From JBIQKZ01 sp044464765 (GTDB lineage Bacteria; Pseudomonadota; Gammaproteobacteria; Burkholderiales; Burkholderiaceae_B): a stretch of DNA of 64,000 nucleotides. The position numbers and the translations under genes were made by a program. Below are positions 17,270 through 30,475 of the stretch, piece after piece. The stretch lies in the NCBI GenBank assembly GCA_044464765.1, contig JBIQKZ010000013.1, positions 58,123-122,122 on the forward strand, in the 5' to 3' direction. Every line of letters begins with the position of its first letter. Within the stretch, counting starts at the first letter, position 1. The notes below the pieces were generated by a model. It saw nothing but the letters and a program-made list of their open reading frames with translations. It had not been told where the DNA came from and searched no databases.

Positions 17270-17951
17270 GAGAATAAGCAAAATTGGTCGTATGCCCGCT
17301 GGCAGGCAGATTCCCCAGATTATGTCAGAGATGCAAGCCGCAGCTGACACCCTGATGGAAGTAGGTTGGGGCGTTAGCGTTTTCGGCAGCGCCCGCATCA
17401 AACCAGACAGCCCCTATTATGCGTTAAGCGAATCGCTGGGCCAACGCCTGGCGCAGGCCGGCCTGCCGTTAATTGCCGGCGGCGGCCCCGGCATTATGGA
17501 AGCCGCCAACAAAGGCGCCTTCAATGCCGGCGGCACAAGTATAGGTCTGAACATCAAGCTGCCGCGCGAAAGCACGAATAACCGGTTTCAAACCCACAGC
17601 CTTGATTTCGAATACTTTTATTCGCGCAAGGCAACGTTTTTCATGCATAGCGCGGCTTACATCGCCCTGCCCGGCGGCTTTGGCACCCTGGATGAGCTCT
17701 TCGAGGTTCTAACGCTAGTGCAAACGCGCAAGGTGCCGCCTGCGCCCATTATCATGATGGGCACTGAATTCTGGGCTGGGTTGCTCGACTGGGTGCGCGA
17801 TCAGCTGCGCGCCAATCAACTCATCGGCCCCAACGATCTCGAGCTGATCACCCTGACCGACAATGTCGACACCGCCATGCAGCACATTGAAGAGTTCTGC
17901 TCGGACTACGCCGAACACTTGGGCCAAACGGCCATCCTGCCCGCCGAATAA
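17268..17951 (+). CDS. LOG-family (TIGR00730) nucleotide phosphoribohydrolase-like protein
   Basis: This 227-residue Rossmann-like protein has the LOG motifs GGGPGIMEAAN (71-81), Arg120 in SRKATF, and PGGFGTLDE (135-143). Characterised family members hydrolyse cytokinin riboside 5'-monophosphates or AMP-like nucleotides. The first ATG (17268) has AAGG 8 bases upstream and shares two bases with the polA start on the other strand. Two further in-frame ATGs at 17292 and 17322 are possible, and the first ~20 residues are outside the conserved domain. Confidence 0.88.
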   Translation: MRISKIGRMPAGRQIPQIMSEMQAAADTLMEVGWGVSVFGSARIKPDSPYYALSESLGQRLAQAGLPLIAGGGPGIMEAANKGAFNAGGTSIGLNIKLPRESTNNRFQTHSLDFEYFYSRKATFFMHSAAYIALPGGFGTLDELFEVLTLVQTRKVPPAPIIMMGTEFWAGLLDWVRDQLRANQLIGPNDLELITLTDNVDTAMQHIEEFCSDYAEHLGQTAILPAE

Positions 17952-18052
17952 CGCCCAATCGACACCCGCCACGACCCCACGGCCAGCAGCCCGCCAACAG
18001 CCGCGCAGCATGCAGTTGATGAACTGAATGCCGCGCGACGGTTTGCAGTGTA

Positions 18053-19642
18053 CTAAGGCCGCGCAATCAGATCGGCGACAATCTGGCCCGAGCCACCGCC
18101 CAGGCCCGGGCCTGGGTGGGTAGATGCGCCAATATGAAATACGTTCTTGTAGGGTGTGCGGTGCGCCCGGGCGCCGCCCGTCCCCGCAAAGGGGCGCAGC
18201 CAAAAAAACTGATCGGGCGAACAAATGCCCGAATAGGGGTCGCCCCCCACCAGGTTGCAGTTCAAGGCCTCAAGATCGCCCGGCGAATAGGCCTTGCGGC
18301 CGATGACCATGTCAGACAAGCCCGGCAGCACCGTTCCGATGCGCTGCTGGATGCGGTCGGCGACCGCCTCGCGTACAGCCTCGTTCCATTTGCCATCGGC
18401 AGGAACATCGATCTGATTGCAGGCATCGCCCCGCAAGCGCGCCGGCATTTCCTGAAGCTGCAACCAAAGTATCCATTTTCCGTCTGGCGCGCGCGAGGGA
18501 TCCACCGCCGCCGGCTGGCCGATGGCCACGGTTGAATGCCGTGGAATCAGGCCATTGTTGGCTTCAGCAACGGACATGCATACGTTTTCCATGCTTTCCG
18601 TCAAGTGCACCAATGGCGCTTTGAGCATTTCAGGATCGCGCCATGGAGCAGGCGCGTTCAGGGCAAAATGAATCTGCATGCATCCGCGCCCAAAACGATA
18701 GGCCTGGGCGCGTTCACGCACCTGGGCCGGCGCCTGTGGCAGCAGACGGCCATAAAGCTGCGGCGGCGTAACGTTGCAGACAACGGCCTCGCTGGCCAGG
18801 TAATCGGTTCCATTGGCCCGCACGCCGGTCGCTCGCCCGCCCGAAACCGCAATAGACTCGACATCTGCACTCGTCAGAACTCGGCCGCCATGCTTTTCGA
18901 TAATGGACTGCAAGCCTTCGACGGTCTTGTAGCTGCCGCCCCGAACCACCGGCATGCCGCCCGCCACCACAGCAGCAAAGGTGAGTTTGCCGATTAGTGC
19001 GGAACTGGCTTCGTCGGGCCCCAGGCCGGTGTGCAGCACCCAGGGACTGATCATGGCGCGGGTGATGTCGGAAGACAACGTACGTTCCGCCCAGCGGCGG
19101 AAACTTTCAAGGGACTCGCTGGAAAATTCCAGCAAACCGTTCAGGCCGCGCTTGCGCCATTCGGAAAACAACAGCTTGACCACTTTGCCGCTATAGGGAG
19201 AATTTCCCAGGAGGCCAAAGGTAAGCGCCGCATCCTTGCCAAACAGTTGTCCGGCCATGGCGCCGAAAGCCGCCCCGTCTCCGGGCGCCAAGGCGTCGAT
19301 GCGACGCACGGCATCGTCGATATCCTGTTTCAGCACCAGGCTGCGACCGTCAGGCATGACGATGCCTGTCGTATAGCCATTATTCAGGAATTCGACACCT
19401 GCCGCAGCCAAGTCGTCTTTAAGCTCTGCGTAGGCTCCCCCGCCTGTAAACAAGGGGTACCAGGACGACAGCACATCGTGCGTAAAGCCCGGGAATAGCT
19501 CTTCGGTGCGGATGCAACCGCCGGCCCGATCGTTGCGCTCGAGCACCAGGACCGATTTTCCGCGCTTGGCCAACAGCGCGGCGCAGGCCAGCGAATTCAT
19601 ACCGCTGCCAATAATGATTACCTGGGCCTTATGGGTACCCAT
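18053..19642 (-). CDS. FAD-dependent oxidoreductase, phytoene-desaturase (CrtI-like) family
   Basis: This 529-residue flavoprotein has an N-terminal dinucleotide fold, VIIIGSGMNSLACAALLAKRG (from residue 8), then RNDRAGGCIRTEE, and a C-terminal FAD segment GASTHPGPGLGGGSG. This layout is that of the CrtI-like amine-oxidase superfamily, which includes many non-carotenoid dehydrogenases. GGAG precedes the ATG. It lies 30 bp downstream of a cyclase-family hydrolase on the same strand, so the two probably form an operon. No other carotenoid genes are present, so carotenoid desaturation is unlikely. The substrate is unknown. Confidence 0.85.
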   Translation of the reverse strand: MGTHKAQVIIIGSGMNSLACAALLAKRGKSVLVLERNDRAGGCIRTEELFPGFTHDVLSSWYPLFTGGGAYAELKDDLAAAGVEFLNNGYTTGIVMPDGRSLVLKQDIDDAVRRIDALAPGDGAAFGAMAGQLFGKDAALTFGLLGNSPYSGKVVKLLFSEWRKRGLNGLLEFSSESLESFRRWAERTLSSDITRAMISPWVLHTGLGPDEASSALIGKLTFAAVVAGGMPVVRGGSYKTVEGLQSIIEKHGGRVLTSADVESIAVSGGRATGVRANGTDYLASEAVVCNVTPPQLYGRLLPQAPAQVRERAQAYRFGRGCMQIHFALNAPAPWRDPEMLKAPLVHLTESMENVCMSVAEANNGLIPRHSTVAIGQPAAVDPSRAPDGKWILWLQLQEMPARLRGDACNQIDVPADGKWNEAVREAVADRIQQRIGTVLPGLSDMVIGRKAYSPGDLEALNCNLVGGDPYSGICSPDQFFWLRPFAGTGGARAHRTPYKNVFHIGASTHPGPGLGGGSGQIVADLIARP

Positions 19643-19672
19643 TGTCTTCTCCGAAAGGTGCTCGAGTATGGA

Positions 19673-20449
19673 TCAGGGCACCAGCGCCAGAACGCGCAAG
19701 GGGCTGCCCGAGCCGCGCTGGATTTTCAGCGGCGCGGAAATAATGATGCTTCCCGTGGGCGGCAATTGATCCAGGTTGTTCAAGCATTGCAAACCATATT
19801 TATTGGCCCCGTGCATTAGGGTATGGCAGGGATACGGCATGGGCCAGCCATACGCCTGGCCGGCATCGGTGTTAATGGTTTCCACACCGAAACCGTGCAC
19901 GTCGCGCTCGTTGATGAGCCACTCGACCGCAGCCTGGCTGGGCCCCGGCGTATGTGCGCCATCTTCTTTCACGTTGACGTAGGACGCGGGATCTTTCAGG
20001 CGCTTCGACCAACCTGTGCGAAACAGTACCCAAGAACCTTTGGGAATCCGGCCGTGCTTGGCTTCCCACTGCTGCAGGAAGTCGGGGGTCAGCAGCCAGT
20101 CTTCATTCTGGTCGACTTCCGCCGTGGCGTCGACCACGACAGCCGGCGCGATGAAATTCTTGGGATCGATGGTGTCGACCGTGTTATTGGGCTGGTCCTT
20201 GCCAGAAACCCAGTGAATCGGCGCATCGAAGTGAGTGCCGGTATGCTCGCCACAGCTGAAGTTGTTCCAGTACCAGGCCGGGCCGGCGTCGTTGTATTCG
20301 GAAATGGTCTCGATTTTGAAGGCGCTGACCTGGCCAAACTCGGGCGGCAGTTGCAGCGGCGGGAAGTCGGGTGAGAGCGTATGGGTAAGGTCCACGACCT
20401 TAAGATTGCCTGTCGCCAATTGTTCCAGGAAAGTAGCGGCGTTTGTCAT
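19673..20449 (-). CDS. Cyclase-family (KynB-like) metal-dependent hydrolase
   Basis: This 258-residue protein has the family motif GEHTGTHFDAPIHW (about residues 67-80), which supplies the metal-binding His and Asp residues in kynurenine formamidase and isatin hydrolase relatives. LTHTLSPDFP at the N-terminus also fits. The ATG at 20447-20449 follows AAGGAGCTACC and is preferred to an earlier in-frame start. Family members hydrolyse amides or cyclic imides of aromatic compounds. It heads a two-gene unit with the CrtI-like oxidoreductase and is divergent from the AraC regulator. Confidence 0.85.
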   Translation of the reverse strand: MTNAATFLEQLATGNLKVVDLTHTLSPDFPPLQLPPEFGQVSAFKIETISEYNDAGPAWYWNNFSCGEHTGTHFDAPIHWVSGKDQPNNTVDTIDPKNFIAPAVVVDATAEVDQNEDWLLTPDFLQQWEAKHGRIPKGSWVLFRTGWSKRLKDPASYVNVKEDGAHTPGPSQAAVEWLINERDVHGFGVETINTDAGQAYGWPMPYPCHTLMHGANKYGLQCLNNLDQLPPTGSIIISAPLKIQRGSGSPLRVLALVP

Positions 20450-20763
20450 GGTAGCTCCTTGGTGAGTGAGTTGCCCCTCGGGCATGTTCTTTATAACATT
20501 TGCTTTAAACCTAAATGATTATCGCAATCCCGCACAGCGTCAAGTAGTCTTTCGTCGCCGGGCGTGGCCGGCGCCAAGCCGATGAAAACCATAATGGCCT
20601 ATTTCCAGGCGGTTCGTTTACACTTTACTTACGAATCGGCGCCGGCGGGCTCTTGCCTTGGGCTTTTCAAAAAAAAACGCCAAGCCTCAATCGCCAGAGC
20701 CCGCCCCTTAGTTCAACCGCTCGCCATGGTGCATCGGCGGGCCCTGTTCTGCGGAGCCACACT
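20450..20763. promoter_or_regulatory. Divergent regulatory region between the cyclase gene and the AraC gene
   Basis: This 314-bp stretch has no gene. On the minus strand TATAAA (20490-20495) is a candidate -10 for the cyclase operon without a good -35, as is usual for activator-dependent promoters. On the plus strand TTTACA (20617-20622) resembles a -35, but no -10 at normal spacing was found. AraC-type binding half-sites could not be assigned by eye. Confidence 0.4.
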
Positions 20764-21765
20764 ATGGACCTCTTGCCTAAAGAACCAGAGCTTGTTGCAC
20801 GTTTGGCCTCTTATCGCTTGTTTCAATCCAGCGACCTGGACGAAACACGCAGTTCCGTGGGTCGAATTTTCAAGCCCCACGAACTCGGGGTACGCGGGAC
20901 ACAGCAAAATCTGAATGCGCAAATGGACCACCTGGCCCTTGGCAAAGCCTCGATCAACCGCCTGCAGTACGGCGCCAACGTTACCATCGAGCCCGAATGC
21001 CTCGATGACTTCCTGCTCGTACAAATGCCCATGCAGGGCCGCGCTCATATTCGCTGCGGCGCACACGAAATCACGTCCACACCGACCAATGCCTCCGTCA
21101 TCACGCCTTCGCTTCCCTTGCACATGCGCTGGCAAGGCGAATGCGACCAGTTAATCGTACGCATCGAACGCTCCACCCTGGAATCCATCTGCAGCGCCCA
21201 TCTGGGCTACGCCCTGCCCCGACCCCTCGAGTTCCAGCTTGGCATGGACTTAAGCAAAGGCAACGGGCTGGCCTGGAAGACACTGATCGAATTCCTGGCC
21301 ACCAGCCCCTTTATTGTCGGCGCGGGTGACCATGCCATGGTCACGTCCCAGGTCGAGCAGTTGCTTGCCACCACGCTGCTTACCCGGCACCCTCATAATT
21401 TCAGCCATGTATTCCAGGACACACCGGCCACACCGGCGCCTTCCTATGTAAAGCGCGCCGAAGACTACATTCTGGCGCACTGCGACCAACCCATCACCAT
21501 ACAAGACCTCGCACATCACACTGCGATCAGCGCCCGCAGCCTGCATAAAGGGTTCCAGCAGCATCGCGGCGTCAGCCCCATGGCATTTCTGCGGCTCGTG
21601 CGGCTCCAGCGCGTACGCGAGCAGCTTTTGCAGGCCCGCCAGGCTAACCAGGCCATTAGCATTACCCAGGTAGCCCTCAGTTGGGGCTTTGGCCATCTGG
21701 GGCATTTCGCCCAGGCCTATCGCTTGCAATTCAACGAAATGCCTTCTCAAACGCTGGGGCGGTAA
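20764..21765 (+). CDS. AraC-family transcriptional regulator
   Basis: This 333-residue protein has an N-terminal AraC-binding-like sensor domain (SSDLDETRSSVGRIFKPHEL is typical of the FeaR/AndR-like group that senses aromatic or amine substrates). The C-terminal AraC DNA-binding domain has two helix-turn-helix motifs: ITIQDLAHHTAISARSLHKGF and ITQVALSWGFGHLGHFAQAYR. The ATG at 20764 follows GCGGAG; a 37-codon upstream extension of the frame is low-complexity and rejected. It sits between the cyclase/CrtI-like pair and the FMO/SDR pair and is the obvious candidate regulator of both. Confidence 0.92.
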   Translation: MDLLPKEPELVARLASYRLFQSSDLDETRSSVGRIFKPHELGVRGTQQNLNAQMDHLALGKASINRLQYGANVTIEPECLDDFLLVQMPMQGRAHIRCGAHEITSTPTNASVITPSLPLHMRWQGECDQLIVRIERSTLESICSAHLGYALPRPLEFQLGMDLSKGNGLAWKTLIEFLATSPFIVGAGDHAMVTSQVEQLLATTLLTRHPHNFSHVFQDTPATPAPSYVKRAEDYILAHCDQPITIQDLAHHTAISARSLHKGFQQHRGVSPMAFLRLVRLQRVREQLLQARQANQAISITQVALSWGFGHLGHFAQAYRLQFNEMPSQTLGR

Positions 21766-21864
21766 GGCGAAATCACGTTCGGCGCCGTGCCTGCGGACAA
21801 CGAAACCCGCTCTCAAACGCTGAACGGCAAGGCACACGTCCTGCGCCTTACCGCCGCCGATGCT

Positions 21865-23352
21865 TCAGGCAGACAACCCGGCCTGCTTCAACAGACGTTT
21901 GAACACGACCTTGTAGTCGCTGGCCTGAATCGGCAGCAGCCATTGCTTGAAGCGCGTGAAGGCCCCCACATCCGTGCCGATATCCGTCAGCATTTCGTCG
22001 ATATTGTGCATGGAAAACGGAATAATATTGGTCCCCCTGGCGTGCTTGCCCTCGGTTCGCTCCTCCATCCATCTCAGTCGTTTATTGATATGGGTCTCGC
22101 GCTCCTGCAAGGAAGGCAGCTGTATACCGCCCATCAGGTAGGCCGCGATCCATAGAGCCGCCACTTCGGCGCTTAACGGGCTGTAGAACGACGAGTTATA
22201 GCCGCAGAAAAATAGATCGTGCACATGGAGCGGATGGATTTGCCGGTACAACTGAAAATTGCCGCACTCGTCGGTCAACTGACGGTTCACGCTGTCGGAG
22301 AAAAAGGGCACGCTCTGGATGAAGCCAGTGCCGCAAACCACCAGGTCGGCGGGCACGGTACGGCCATCGCTGAGCGTTGCCACGGGTTTGCCGTCTTGTA
22401 CGCCCAGCGAGGTAATTTCGCATTCGCGAGCCACTTCCGTGCGCCCGGCTTCCACCTGATCATACAGTTCATCGGTGGCCAAGCTGACCGTACTGCGTGC
22501 AATGCGATCGAACGAACCGTCGGGCACCAAGCCCAGTTTCTTCAGTCGCAGTTGCCGGGTGGCAACCGACTGCAACGAGCCAATCATGCTGTTGCGAACG
22601 CCCTTTCCAGGACCATGCAGGAAACGCTCGAACCCGCGTTGCTCGATATACGGGAACAGCCCCTCACCCAAGCGCGTCAGCATCAAGTATTTGAAATTCA
22701 ACACATTCATGATCTTGCGCGGCATCTTCCAGAGCAACTCACGCGCAATCACTTTGGTTGAAGCCGCCACTTCACCCACCGCAGCCGCCACGTCGCACGA
22801 CGATTTTCCATAACCCACGACCAGCACATGCTTGTTGCGCGCCTGCTCAAGATCATTCAGCTCGGAAGTGGCGCACAGGCGCCCGCCTGCCGCCGTAAAG
22901 GCGTCAACGCCGGCATACGGGGGAATGAACGGTTCGGAGAAGATGCCGTTGGCCACAACGAGCTTGTCGCAGGCATGCTCGGCAGTGGCGCCGGCCTGCA
23001 GATCCAGCACCTGCAACACCCAACCGCCGCCGGCGCCGGGCTCAGCCAAACGCACCTCGGCATTCAGCTGGATTTTCTCATCGAGCTTGAAATGTCGTGC
23101 ATAATTGGCCAGATAACGCTGTACTTGCTCTCCGCTGGGCCATTCCGGATACTCGGCCGGCATTGGAAAATCCGATAAATAATACGTGCCCTTGTTATTC
23201 TGCGTGCTCAAGCCTGGATAGCGGCGCGTGGCGCTCCATACACCGCCCACGTCGGGGGCTTTCTCGAACACAATCACCTCGTGCCCGAAGTCGGTCAATA
23301 CCTTGGCTGTGCTCAGGCCGGCGAAGCCGGCGCCAATAATTGCAATCTTCAT
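21865..23352 (-). CDS. Flavin-containing monooxygenase-like NAD(P)/FAD oxidoreductase
   Basis: This 495-residue protein has an FAD fold at the N-terminus (IAIIGAGFAG, glycines at 7, 9 and 12), GGVWSATRRYPGL as in class B monooxygenases, and a second nucleotide fold VLVVGYGKSSCD (about 177-187) for NADPH. The canonical FMO or Baeyer-Villiger fingerprint FxGxxxH before the second fold is not recognisable (ATSELND occupies that place), so the exact class is uncertain. AAGGAGCACATC precedes the ATG at 23350-23352. The SDR gene lies 16 bp upstream on the same strand, so the two are probably one operon. Confidence 0.85.
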   Translation of the reverse strand: MKIAIIGAGFAGLSTAKVLTDFGHEVIVFEKAPDVGGVWSATRRYPGLSTQNNKGTYYLSDFPMPAEYPEWPSGEQVQRYLANYARHFKLDEKIQLNAEVRLAEPGAGGGWVLQVLDLQAGATAEHACDKLVVANGIFSEPFIPPYAGVDAFTAAGGRLCATSELNDLEQARNKHVLVVGYGKSSCDVAAAVGEVAASTKVIARELLWKMPRKIMNVLNFKYLMLTRLGEGLFPYIEQRGFERFLHGPGKGVRNSMIGSLQSVATRQLRLKKLGLVPDGSFDRIARSTVSLATDELYDQVEAGRTEVARECEITSLGVQDGKPVATLSDGRTVPADLVVCGTGFIQSVPFFSDSVNRQLTDECGNFQLYRQIHPLHVHDLFFCGYNSSFYSPLSAEVAALWIAAYLMGGIQLPSLQERETHINKRLRWMEERTEGKHARGTNIIPFSMHNIDEMLTDIGTDVGAFTRFKQWLLPIQASDYKVVFKRLLKQAGLSA

Positions 23353-23368
23353 GATGTGCTCCTTCGGA

Positions 23369-24199
23369 TCAGTCGCACAGCTTGGGAATGGCGGGAACAG
23401 CCTGCTCCGGCCCCATGGCGCTATAGCCGCCGTCGATGGGCAGATCGGCGCCTGTAATGAACGAAGCCTGCGGCGAGCACAAGAACACAACGCCTTGCGC
23501 CACTTCGTCCGGATCGCCCACCCTGCCCAGCATGTGAAACGGAGCCGCTACGCGGTCGGTCTTGGCGCGGTCGCCCTGGGTCAACTCGTTCATGATGCGC
23601 GACCATGTCCAGCCGGGCGAAACCGAATTGACGCGGATGCCGTCTTGCGCCAGATCCATCGCCATGTTGCGGGTCAACTGCGCAATCGCCGCCTTGGTCA
23701 CCGGATAGAGCCACCGTCCCGTCTGGGCCACCTTAGCGCTGATGCTGCTGAAGTTCACGATGGCTCCGCCGCCGCGCGCGATCATGTGCGGACGGCAGGC
23801 CTTCATCATCATGACCGTACCCACTACATTGACGTCAAAACTTATGTGCCAATCATCGCGCGAAGCGTTGATGCCGTCATCGACGTAGCTGCACGCCAAG
23901 TTGATCAGGAAATCCACGCCGCCGAATTCGTCGACTGCGCGCTGTACGCAAGCAGCAATCTGCTGATCATCGGTAAGATCCGTCGGGATAAACAGGCCGT
24001 TCTTATCAAGCCCCGCCGCTACCTCTTGTCCGCCTTGGCGGTCGATGTCGGCAATTACCACCCGGCACCCACTGGCGTGAAACGCGCGCGCTACCGCCGC
24101 GCCTATCAATGTTGAACCGCCCGTGACAATGGCGGTCTTGCCTTGCAATCCGGCTGCAAATGCGGAATGCGCCGGCGCATTTTCCCTATTGGTTTCCAT
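23369..24199 (-). CDS. SDR-family oxidoreductase
   Basis: This 276-residue classical short-chain dehydrogenase has catalytic Tyr165 and Lys169 (YPVTK) with the Ser in FSSIS, and PGWTWSRIM after the cofactor core. The glycine motif is TGGSTLIG instead of TGxxxGIG, and the usual NNAG is NLAC (100-103). These departures suggest a divergent subfamily but leave the active site intact. GGAGACGACGTT precedes the ATG. It is the first gene of the unit with the FMO-like oxidoreductase. A role in oxidising an alcohol intermediate is inferred from context. Confidence 0.87.
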   Translation of the reverse strand: METNRENAPAHSAFAAGLQGKTAIVTGGSTLIGAAVARAFHASGCRVVIADIDRQGGQEVAAGLDKNGLFIPTDLTDDQQIAACVQRAVDEFGGVDFLINLACSYVDDGINASRDDWHISFDVNVVGTVMMMKACRPHMIARGGGAIVNFSSISAKVAQTGRWLYPVTKAAIAQLTRNMAMDLAQDGIRVNSVSPGWTWSRIMNELTQGDRAKTDRVAAPFHMLGRVGDPDEVAQGVVFLCSPQASFITGADLPIDGGYSAMGPEQAVPAIPKLCD

Positions 24200-24363
24200 A
24201 ACGTCGTCTCCTGTGCCGGTGCTCCGGCAATGAATGATTATTTATGAGACTTATTATGGAAGAATGGGGCGAAAGGGCTATCCGATAAGCGCCTTTTCGC
24301 ATCCCAAAACTGCAATACTGCTAACTATGCACGACCCTCTACGCACCGGACGTAGGTATAAGC

Positions 24364-24421
24364 ACAAGCATAGACCTAGGCATAGGCGCCGTGCACCGTG
24401 CACGATCCCCTATGCGCTTGT
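24364..24421. repeat. Nested palindrome abutting the typA stop codon
   Basis: Outer arms ACAAGC (24364-24369) and GCTTGT (24416-24421), middle arms GCATAGG (24380-24386) and CCTATGC (24409-24415), and inner arms CGTGCAC (24390-24396) and GTGCACG (24398-24404) nest within each other. The structure ends one base before the typA stop. It could act as a 3' mRNA-stabilising or terminating hairpin. There is no T-run on the minus strand. The rest of 24200-24363 shows nothing recognisable. Confidence 0.5.
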
Positions 24422-24422
24422 A

Positions 24423-26239
<1,817 letters not shown>

Positions 26240-26243
<4 letters not shown>

Positions 26244-26995
26244 AACTCATCCTTTAGATTGAAAGTGGCAGGCAACAGCCCGGCCGGCAACGCCGACAGT
26301 GCAAGCAATGTTGTCTGGGGCGACGGCATGGCCTGCAAGGCCTCCAGCCCAATCGCGTCTTCCAGGTCGAACGGACCGACCCGGGTGCGGCGCAACGCCG
26401 TCAAATGGGCACCGCACCCCAACTGGCGGCCAATGTCCTCGGCCAGGGTGCGAATGTATGTTCCTTTACTGCAATGAACGTCAATCACCGCCCGCCTGCC
26501 ATCGAACTCCAGCAGCTCAAGCGAGCGAATCGTAACGCGCCGCGCCGGCCGCTCCAGCTCGATACCCTGGCGAGCATATTCGTACAAGGGCTTGCCATCA
26601 CGCTTGAGCGCTGAATACATGGGGGGAATCTGTTCGATCTCGCCTCGAAAGGCGGCCAGGACGTCCTCCAGGTGCTCACGCGACACGCCATCGAATTCGG
26701 GTGGCGCCTGGAAAACAATATTGCCGGTCAAGTCGCCGCTATCGGTTTCCTGCCCTAGTTGAAGGGTCGCCACGTACGCCTTATCTGCCTCCAGCATGCT
26801 GGAAGCAATCTTGGTCGCGCGACCCAGGCAGCAAACGAGCAGACCCGTGGCGAAGGGATCGAGCGTACCGGTGTGTCCGGCCTTGCGTGCATCCAGTGCG
26901 CGCTTGGCGCGTTGCAAGGCGTGGTTGCTGGACAACCCCTCGGGTTTGTCCAGCAACAAGACACCATCAAGCATCTGCCCGCGTCGGGAAGCCAT
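26240..26995 (-). CDS. truB: tRNA pseudouridine-55 synthase
   Basis: This 251-residue protein makes pseudouridine 55 in the T-loop of tRNAs. GVLLLDKPEGLSSN and GHTGTLDPFATGLL (catalytic Asp46) are the TruB motifs. The ATG at 26993-26995 is chosen; the frame continues ten codons upstream only to a TTG. It lies 39 bases after rbfA and overlaps the typA start by 4 bases. The infB-rbfA-truB order is conserved in bacteria. Confidence 0.96.
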
Positions 26996-27034
26996 CGTCG
27001 AGTTCTCTTGAGTAAGCAAAAACAACGACAGCCC

Positions 27035-27448
27035 TTAGGGCTGTTCGTCGGGATCCTCAGGCTCGGAGGGAGCCTTTGCGGAATACACTTGCGGTTGATT
27101 GGCCTGGTCGATCAGGCGTGACAGCTCGATCCCGCGCACCAACTGGGTATCATGAAAAAAGCGCAGGGTCGGTACGGTATGGATATGCAGCAGCTTGAAC
27201 AGCAGTGAATGCAGCCAGCCGGCTTTTTCGTTCAGGGCATTGGCAGCCGCTTCGGGCTCGGCCCCCATCACGGTGAAATACACCTTGGCATGCGCGTAAT
27301 CGGCGGACAGGTCTACGCTGGTCAGCGTGATCAGCCCTGCCCGCGAAATATCGATCTCGCGTTGAATCAGCCCGGCCAGATCCTTGCGGATCTGGTCGGC
27401 CAACCGCGTATTGCGGCCGGGATTCGGTTTGGACCGATGTCGTCCCAT
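27035..27448 (-). CDS. rbfA: 30S ribosome-binding factor A
   Basis: This 137-residue KH-fold protein is needed for maturation of the 16S rRNA 5' end and cold adaptation. RLADQIRKDLAGLIQREI and DYAHAKVYFTVMG are typical RbfA segments. The start is 2 bases after the infB stop, so the genes are translationally coupled. A C-terminal tail rich in Pro, Glu and Asp extends past the domain, as in other betaproteobacteria. Confidence 0.95.
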   Translation of the reverse strand: MGRHRSKPNPGRNTRLADQIRKDLAGLIQREIDISRAGLITLTSVDLSADYAHAKVYFTVMGAEPEAAANALNEKAGWLHSLLFKLLHIHTVPTLRFFHDTQLVRGIELSRLIDQANQPQVYSAKAPSEPEDPDEQP

Positions 27449-27450
27449 AC

Positions 27451-30405
<2,955 letters not shown>

Positions 30406-30475
30406 TCGACTCTCTCTTCCTAACTACAACTGTTATTTCAATAAACACGCAATCCCTTGCAAACCGGCGCGGAAC

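Noticed and set aside
18053..19642. Carotenoid biosynthesis reading of the CrtI-like gene next to isoprenoid genes dxs and ispA
   Set aside because: No phytoene synthase or other crt gene is present, dxs-ispA is 9 kb away in a standard housekeeping operon, and the CrtI-like superfamily is functionally broad.
21736..21821. Near-duplicate CTCAAACGCTG followed by GG-AAGGC at the end of the AraC gene and again about 65 bases later
   Set aside because: Only about 11 identical bases plus a loose match; too short to claim a duplication or attachment site.
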